From assembly GCA_002429315.1 (NCBI GenBank), contig DIZC01000099.1, forward strand, positions 34,764 through 53,039: 18,276 bases of DNA, in the 5' to 3' direction. Source of the DNA: Alphaproteobacteria bacterium UBA6038 (GTDB lineage Bacteria; Pseudomonadota; Alphaproteobacteria; Micropepsales; Micropepsaceae). Shown one piece after another: positions 13,927 to 18,276 of this stretch; position 1 is the stretch's first letter; the number at the start of each line of letters is the position of its first letter. Position numbers and translations under genes: made by a program. The notes beneath the pieces are model-generated. The model saw nothing but the letters and a program-made list of their open reading frames with translations. It was not told where the DNA came from and did no database searches.

Positions 13927-14378
13927 TGGTGGCGCATGTCAAACGCATCGAAACCGGCGGCAGGCGCAAGCGTATCCGGCCGATGTCGGAGATCAACGTC
14001 ACGCCGTTCGTCGACGTCATGCTGGTGCTGCTGATCGTGTTCATGGTGACGGCGCCGCTGCTCACCGTCGGTGTGCCCGTTGATCTGCCGAAGACGAGGG
14101 CGCAGCCGCTGTCCCAAGATCGCGAGCCGCTGTCGGTCAGCGTGCGCCGCAACGGCCGCATCTATCTGCAGAACACGGCCGTGGCGGAGGATGAGCTTGT
14201 GCCCAAGCTCACTGCCATCGCCACCGACGGCTACGATCAGCGCATCTTCGTACGGGGGGATAGGGCGGTCGATTACGGCCGCGTGATGGAGGTGATGGCG
14301 CTCATCAGTTCCGCCGGGTTCACCCATATCGGTCTTGTCACGGATGTCGCACGCCGTAAGCCCTCAGACGAGAAGTAG
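13926..14378 (+). CDS. tolR: TolR, ExbD-family subunit
   Basis: This 150-aa inner-membrane protein has a basic cytoplasmic N-terminus, one membrane helix (about 25-47, NVTPFVDVMLVLLIVFMVTA) and a periplasmic ExbD/TolR domain. Asp30 within the helix is the proton-carrying aspartate of the family. The segment VPVDLPKTRA after the helix and a C-terminal region with FTHIGLVTD are typical. TolR works with TolQ as stator of the Tol motor and contacts peptidoglycan. Its ATG shares its A with the tolQ stop. Seven bases separate it from the chosen tolA start. Confidence 0.96.
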   Translation: MVAHVKRIETGGRRKRIRPMSEINVTPFVDVMLVLLIVFMVTAPLLTVGVPVDLPKTRAQPLSQDREPLSVSVRRNGRIYLQNTAVAEDELVPKLTAIATDGYDQRIFVRGDRAVDYGRVMEVMALISSAGFTHIGLVTDVARRKPSDEK

Positions 14379-14385
14379 GATCTCG

Positions 14386-15255
14386 ATGGCCACCATGGCG
14401 GGCGCGCGGCGCTCGCCGGTGGGGTTCGTCGGCTCCTTGATGATTCACGCCGGCATCATCGGCGCCACGTTGTTCACCTTCGCGCACAAGCTCGACGTCA
14501 CCCAGGAATCGCCGCCGGTGGTGCCGGTGGACCTCGTCACCATCGCCGACAAGACCAACATCATGGCGGCGGCGAAAGCACGGCCGAAGCCGGAGCCGAA
14601 GCAGGAGGAGCCGACTCCGCCTGAGCCGCAGAAGACGGAAACTGCGCCGCAACCCGAACCGCAGCCGGTGAAGTCCGAAATCCCACCGGAACCCAAGCCC
14701 GTCGAGGCGCCGCCGCCCCCGCCGGAGGCGGTCGCGCCCGAGCCGGTCAAAACGCCGCCTCCCCCGCCCAAGGCGAAGCCCAAGCCGGAGCCCAAAGCGC
14801 AGGCGGAGCCGAAGAAGGAGAAGTTCGACATCAACAACATCATGGCGTTGCTCGACAAGCGCGCCCCGGCGGAAAGCTCCGCGCCGAACGCGCGAACGGC
14901 CGAGAAGACGATCAAAGGCTTCGGCCCGCAGACCGCCATGACCATGGACTTGCAGGACTCGCTGCGCAGCCAGATTCAGCAGTGCTGGAGTCCGCCGGTC
15001 GGCGCGCCGCATCCGGAAGAATTGGTCGTCGAATTCGAACTCTTCCTCAAGCCGGACGGCTCGGTCGCACAGCCGCCACAATTATCCGCTGAATCGCAGG
15101 CGGCGGTGGCTCGCGATTCGTTCACCCGCGCGGCGGCGGAAGCGGCGCGGCGCGCAATCTACACCTGCGCGCCCTACAAATTGCCGGCGGACCGGTACAA
15201 CCAATGGCAGGACATCACGCTCAATTTCGATCCACGTCAGATGATGGGTCAGTAG
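14386..15255 (+). CDS. tolA: TolA, periplasm-spanning energy transducer
   Basis: This 289-aa protein is anchored by one helix (about 12-33). A long Pro/Glu/Lys-rich spacer (about 66-150) has repeated KPEP and PPPPP blocks. A C-terminal TolA/TonB-like domain runs from about residue 185 (MTMDLQDSLRSQIQQCWSPP). The two cysteines in QQCW and YTCAPY match the pair that forms the domain III disulfide in E. coli TolA. The spacer is proline-rich rather than the Ala/Lys helix of enterobacteria, making it TonB-like. Start 14386 has AGGA six bases upstream; an open frame back to 14335 overlaps tolR and was rejected. TolA links the TolQR motor to TolB and Pal. Confidence 0.93.
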   Translation: MATMAGARRSPVGFVGSLMIHAGIIGATLFTFAHKLDVTQESPPVVPVDLVTIADKTNIMAAAKARPKPEPKQEEPTPPEPQKTETAPQPEPQPVKSEIPPEPKPVEAPPPPPEAVAPEPVKTPPPPPKAKPKPEPKAQAEPKKEKFDINNIMALLDKRAPAESSAPNARTAEKTIKGFGPQTAMTMDLQDSLRSQIQQCWSPPVGAPHPEELVVEFELFLKPDGSVAQPPQLSAESQAAVARDSFTRAAAEAARRAIYTCAPYKLPADRYNQWQDITLNFDPRQMMGQ

Positions 15256-15269
15256 CCTCGGAGAACAGG

Positions 15270-16568
15270 ATGAACAGGATTGCCCTCATCTGCGCCGCCC
15301 TTCTCGCCGCCGTCTTCGCGTACGTCCCGCCGGTGTCGGCCGCGCTGCACGTCGACGTCACGCAGGGCAACATTCAGCCGATGCCCATCGCGATCCCCGA
15401 TTTCATCGGCGGGCGGCAGGGCGCGCAGATCGCCGGCGTCATCCGCGCCGATCTCGATCGCTCCGGCCTGTTCCGTACTCTCGATCCCAAATCCTTTCTC
15501 GATCAGATTAAGGACATCAACACGCCGCCGCAGTTCGCCAATTGGCGGGTGATCAATGCGCAGGGGCTGGTCACCGGGCAGGCCGTGGCGCAGGCGGACG
15601 GCCGCCTGCGCGCCGATTTCCGGCTGTGGGACGTGTATGGCGAAAGCCAGATGCTGGGGCTCGAGTTCACCGCCACGCCGGAAAACTGGCGGCGCATCGC
15701 CCATATGATCTCGGATAAGATCTATGAGCGCATCACCGGGGAAAAGGGCTACTTCGATACCCGCATCGTGTTCGTGTCGGAAACCGGACCGGCGACAAAG
15801 CGCGTCAAGCGGCTTGCAGTCATGGACGAGGACGGCGCCAACCCGATTTTCCTCACCAATGGCAGCTATCTCGTGCTCACGCCGCGGTTCAATCCGACGG
15901 CGCAGATGATCGCGTACATGTCCTACGCCGGCGGCCGGCCGCGGGTGTACCTGTTCGATCTTGAGAGTGGCCGGCAGGAGATGCTGGGGAATTTCCCGAA
16001 CATGACCTTCTCCCCCCGCTTTTCGCCCGACGGAAACAAGGTGGTGATGACGCTCGAAAAGGGCGGCAATTCGGACATCTATGTCATGGACGTGCGTACC
16101 CGCGGCGTCACGCGCCTGACTTCCGATCCCGCCATCGACACCGGCGGCAGCTACTCGCCCGACAGCAGCCAGATCGCCTTCGAATCCGACCGCGGCGGCT
16201 CGCAGCAGATCTACGTCATGAATGCGGACGGCTCGAATGCCCATCGCGTCAGTTTCGGCGGCGGCAAGAACGGCACCCCGGTGTGGAGTCCCCGCGGCGA
16301 TATGATCGCGTTCACCAAGCAGGCGAGCGGCGCCTTCCACATCGGTGTGATGCGCCCGGACGGCTCCCGTGAGCGCATCATCACCGATGGCTGGGAGGAT
16401 GAAGGCCCCACCTGGGCGCCGAACGGCCGGGTGCTGATGTTCACCCGCACCGAGCGCGGCGGCCGCGGTTCGCAAATCTGGTCCGTGGACGTAACGGGGA
16501 GGAACGAGCGCCGGGTGCAATCCCCCGGTTCGGCATCGGATCCGGCCTGGTCGCCCTTGATCCAGTAG
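15270..16568 (+). CDS. tolB: TolB periplasmic beta-propeller
   Basis: This 432-aa protein has a signal peptide (MNRIALICAALLAAVFAYVP, cleaved near VSAA). The N-terminal segment ALHVDVTQGNIQPMPIAIPD belongs to the region that binds TolA or Pal. An alpha/beta domain extends to about residue 160, followed by a six-bladed propeller with repeated WD40-like/TolB blades such as FSPDGNKVVMTLEKGGNSDI and YSPDSSQIAFESDRGGSQQI. TolB shuttles between Pal and the inner-membrane complex. GGAG precedes the ATG. The gene starts 14 bases after tolA; a 122-base gap to pal follows. A 423-codon antisense frame covers the gene but is only a shadow. Confidence 0.97.
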   Translation: MNRIALICAALLAAVFAYVPPVSAALHVDVTQGNIQPMPIAIPDFIGGRQGAQIAGVIRADLDRSGLFRTLDPKSFLDQIKDINTPPQFANWRVINAQGLVTGQAVAQADGRLRADFRLWDVYGESQMLGLEFTATPENWRRIAHMISDKIYERITGEKGYFDTRIVFVSETGPATKRVKRLAVMDEDGANPIFLTNGSYLVLTPRFNPTAQMIAYMSYAGGRPRVYLFDLESGRQEMLGNFPNMTFSPRFSPDGNKVVMTLEKGGNSDIYVMDVRTRGVTRLTSDPAIDTGGSYSPDSSQIAFESDRGGSQQIYVMNADGSNAHRVSFGGGKNGTPVWSPRGDMIAFTKQASGAFHIGVMRPDGSRERIITDGWEDEGPTWAPNGRVLMFTRTERGGRGSQIWSVDVTGRNERRVQSPGSASDPAWSPLIQ

Positions 16569-16690
16569 GAAAGGACCGACTATTCAATGATCGCTTGGCT
16601 CTTTTCCGCCAATGCGGCGTTATCGTGGCGGGCTACGCCACTCCTCGCGCGGAGGCATATGACTGCCTCGCGCCAAACGCGGAGTCTAAG

Positions 16691-17221
16691 ATGCGCTTTC
16701 CAACCGATCTGAAGCTCGTGGTTGCCGCGGCTATCGTCGCGCTCGTCGGCTGCACGACAAAGCCGCCGCCCGCCACGGAAGCGCCGCCCGCCGGCCCGCC
16801 GCCTGGAGCGGGCGAGACCGGACCGGTAACGGAATCCAACATCATTCCCGGAAGCGCCGAAGACCTTCGCGTCAACGTCGGCGACACGGTGCATTTCGAA
16901 TACGATCGCTACCAATTGCGCGATGAAGATCGCAACGTTCTGCAGCGACAGGCGGGATGGCTGCAGAAGTATCCGCAGGTGCGTGTGACCGTCGAGGGTC
17001 ATTGCGACGAGCGTGGAACGCGTGAATACAATCTCGCGCTTGGCGCCCGCCGCGCCAACGCGGTGAAGGAATATCTCGTCAGCCTCGGCGTCTCATCGGG
17101 CCGTGTCGATACCATTTCTTACGGTAAGGAGCGCCCGGTCTGCACGCAATCGTCGGAGGATTGCTGGGCACAGAACCGCCGCGGCGTCACCACCGTGACC
17201 AGTGGCGCCGCATCGTCCTGA
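16691..17221 (+). CDS. pal: peptidoglycan-associated lipoprotein Pal
   Basis: This 176-aa outer-membrane lipoprotein has a signal peptide with lipobox ALVGC (lipidated Cys21), a Pro-rich linker (22-45), and an OmpA-like peptidoglycan-binding domain (about 65-170). The domain includes VHFEYDRYQLRDEDRNVLQR and the diaminopimelate-binding motif VEGHCDERGTREYNLALGAR, with Asp106 and Arg121 as expected ligands. The lipobox position fixes the start at 16691, which has GGAG six bases upstream; the open frame to 16595 would bury the signal sequence. Pal anchors the outer membrane to the cell wall and accumulates at division sites through TolB. Confidence 0.97.
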   Translation: MRFPTDLKLVVAAAIVALVGCTTKPPPATEAPPAGPPPGAGETGPVTESNIIPGSAEDLRVNVGDTVHFEYDRYQLRDEDRNVLQRQAGWLQKYPQVRVTVEGHCDERGTREYNLALGARRANAVKEYLVSLGVSSGRVDTISYGKERPVCTQSSEDCWAQNRRGVTTVTSGAASS

Positions 17222-17245
17222 TTTGCAAATTGGGTGGGCATTGCG

Positions 17246-17271
17246 GAAGGCGCCGTTCGCGGCGCCTTCTT
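17246..17271 (+). terminator. hairpin after pal, terminator-like
   Basis: GAAGGCGCC (17246-17254), loop GTTCGC and GGCGCCTTC (17261-17269) form a perfect nine-pair stem starting 25 bases after the pal stop. It is followed by TTCTTCCCC rather than a clean T-run, so it may be a weak terminator or a processing or stability hairpin that sets the cpoB level relative to pal. Confidence 0.55.
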
Positions 17272-17354
17272 CCCCTGCGCTCCGGAATTCCGCCACATCG
17301 TGATTTCGGCTAAGTCTTGGCGAGGATGGCCCCTCTGAACGCGAGTGCGCAACG

Positions 17355-18257
17355 ATGATGCAGACATTCTGTGGCCGGTGGCCGATGGCCCTGGTGTCAG
17401 GTTTCGGGCTCCTTGTCGCGGTTGCGGGTGCCTCGGCGGCGCGGGATCCGAAGCCGCTCGCCATCGTGCGCCAACTCGATGCGGCCGAGGTGCAATCCCG
17501 CGCCGCGGAAATCGAGCTGGGGCCCGCCAACCAGCTGCCCGGTGCTTACCGGGTCGCCCAGTTGTTCGGCGAAAGCGACGAGGAAAAAGCCGCCCGACTT
17601 GTGGCACAACAGCACGAACAGTCGCAGGACAGCACGCTGAACTGGCTGCGCCAGCGCAACGACGATCTGGAAAACACGGTGCGCCGGCTGACCGGCCAGA
17701 TCGAGCAGCTCGATCACCGCATCACCGAACTGAACGGCCGCATCGAACGCATGCAGAAGGATTTCGATTACAAGCTGTGCGCGCTTTCGGCCCAGCAGCT
17801 GGGCGCTTCGGCGGGCGGCGGAGAAGAAAACGCGCTGCCTTGCAACGACGCCGCCACCCAGAGCTCGCCGCCCCCTGCGGCAGCACCGCCACCGGTCGCA
17901 CCTGCGGGCCGCGCGAGCGGTGAACCGATGCGGCTCGGAATGCCGGCTGCCGGCGGGGTGAAACCGGCGGCAGAGCCGGTCCGTCCTGCGCCGGCCGCCG
18001 TTCTGGGCAGCGTGCCGGCGGGTGGCGGTCCATCGGAAACGCCGGGGCCAAGCGCCAATCGCGCCAAATTCGACGCCGCGATGAGGCTTCTCGCCAAGGC
18101 GCAATACGACGAGGCCCGCAGCGCTTTTCGCAGCTTCGCCAATTCCTACCCGCAGGACGAGCTGACGCCGCAGGCCGTGTACTGGATCGGCGATATCGCC
18201 TATGTGCAGAAGGACTACGCCAACGCTGCACGGGCCTTTGCCGAGGAAATCAAGAAG
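17355..18257 (+). CDS. cpoB: cell division coordinator CpoB (YbgF), 3' truncated
   Basis: An open frame of 301 codons runs from ATG 17355 (or 17358) to the adapter junction. A signal peptide covers about residues 1-28 (ending AGASAARDP). A coiled coil at about 95-142 (LNWLRQRNDDLENTVRRLTG and following) is the YbgF trimerisation segment. A long Ala/Pro/Gly-rich linker follows, then the first TPR units from about residue 235 (AKFDAAMRLLAKAQYDEARS). CpoB binds TolA and PBP1B in the periplasm and coordinates peptidoglycan synthesis with outer-membrane constriction. The C-terminal TPRs are missing only because the contig ends in adapter. The linker is longer than in E. coli. Confidence 0.92.
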
Positions 18258-18276
18258 CTGTCTCTTATACACATCT
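18258..18276 (-). other. complete Tn5 mosaic-end adapter (sequencing artefact)
   Basis: The last 19 bases, CTGTCTCTTATACACATCT, are exactly the reverse complement of the Tn5 mosaic end used in Nextera libraries. They extend cpoB in frame with LSLIH and, read on the minus strand, create a false protein start MYKRQ. They are not part of the genome. Confidence 0.97.

Noticed and set aside
15249..16520. 423-codon antisense frame over tolB.
   Set aside because: High-GC antisense shadow with low-complexity His/Arg/Ala composition; tolB on the plus strand is certain.
16569..16690. Upstream extension of pal or a small gene in the tolB-pal gap.
   Set aside because: The lipobox cysteine must lie near the N-terminus, which fixes the start at 16691; no independent ORF with a ribosome site is seen.
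17397..18272. Long minus-strand frame beginning MYKRQ.
   Set aside because: Its start codon lies in the adapter and the frame is antisense to cpoB; MYKRQ is a recognised adapter translation artefact.
1..18276. The outside-end-like sequences at both ends might mark a composite Tn5-type transposon.
   Set aside because: They are the engineered mosaic end at the exact contig termini, with no transposase or IS50 sequence inside; library adapter explains them fully.

Overview
The window is a chromosomal segment of an alphaproteobacterium. Evidence is the high GC, the order yebC-ruvC-ruvA-ruvB-ybgC-tolQ-tolR-tolA-tolB-pal-cpoB, the zapA / 6S RNA / 5-FCL neighbourhood, and a gap-pgk-class I aldolase-thiE cluster of the kind seen in Rhizobiales-, Caulobacter- and Parvibaculum-like genomes. 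The family cannot be settled from the sequence. Both ends carry Tn5 mosaic-end (Nextera-type) adapter sequence (1-13 and 18258-18276). The contig therefore ends at library junctions, and the terminal genes are cut artificially.

Layout. (a) 14-4146, minus strand: gap, pgk and fba (lower glycolysis / gluconeogenesis / Calvin-type triose metabolism), then a small exported protein of unknown function with lower GC, then the N-terminus of a thiE-like gene running off the left end. An inverted pair of palindromic intergenic repeats lies between gap and pgk. (b) 4147-4386: divergent promoter region. (c) 4387-5837, plus strand: a DUF4164-like coiled-coil protein, zapA, a probable 6S RNA with its own promoter overlapping the zapA stop, and 5-formyltetrahydrofolate cyclo-ligase. 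(d) 5834-7972: YmdB-type metallophosphoesterase, YihY/BrkB membrane protein, VOC-family protein. (e) 8022-12926: yebC, ruvC, ruvA, an inserted low-GC pair (Phd/YefM-like antitoxin plus an intact cytoplasmic trypsin-like serine protease), ruvB, a 77-aa membrane protein and ybgC. (f) 13042-18257: tolQRAB-pal-cpoB, the envelope constriction machinery, with cpoB cut by the right adapter.

How the genes work together. RuvABC process Holliday junctions. Tol-Pal and CpoB couple outer-membrane constriction and peptidoglycan synthesis to division, and ZapA supports the Z-ring. The plus-strand genes are packed tightly, with ATGA-type overlaps at 5-FCL/ymdB, ruvC/ruvA, protease/ruvB, ruvB/small ORF and tolQ/tolR (TGATG).

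The least expected part is 10015-11199: an antitoxin-like gene with no recognisable toxin, followed by a serine protease, placed inside ruvAB so that the protease stop overlaps the ruvB start. Other points of interest are the 6S RNA locus, a TolQ with an ExbB-like signal-peptide extension, and the repeats. No gene-free stretch exceeds about 300 bases; the longest are 4147-4386 and 5022-5255, both described below.
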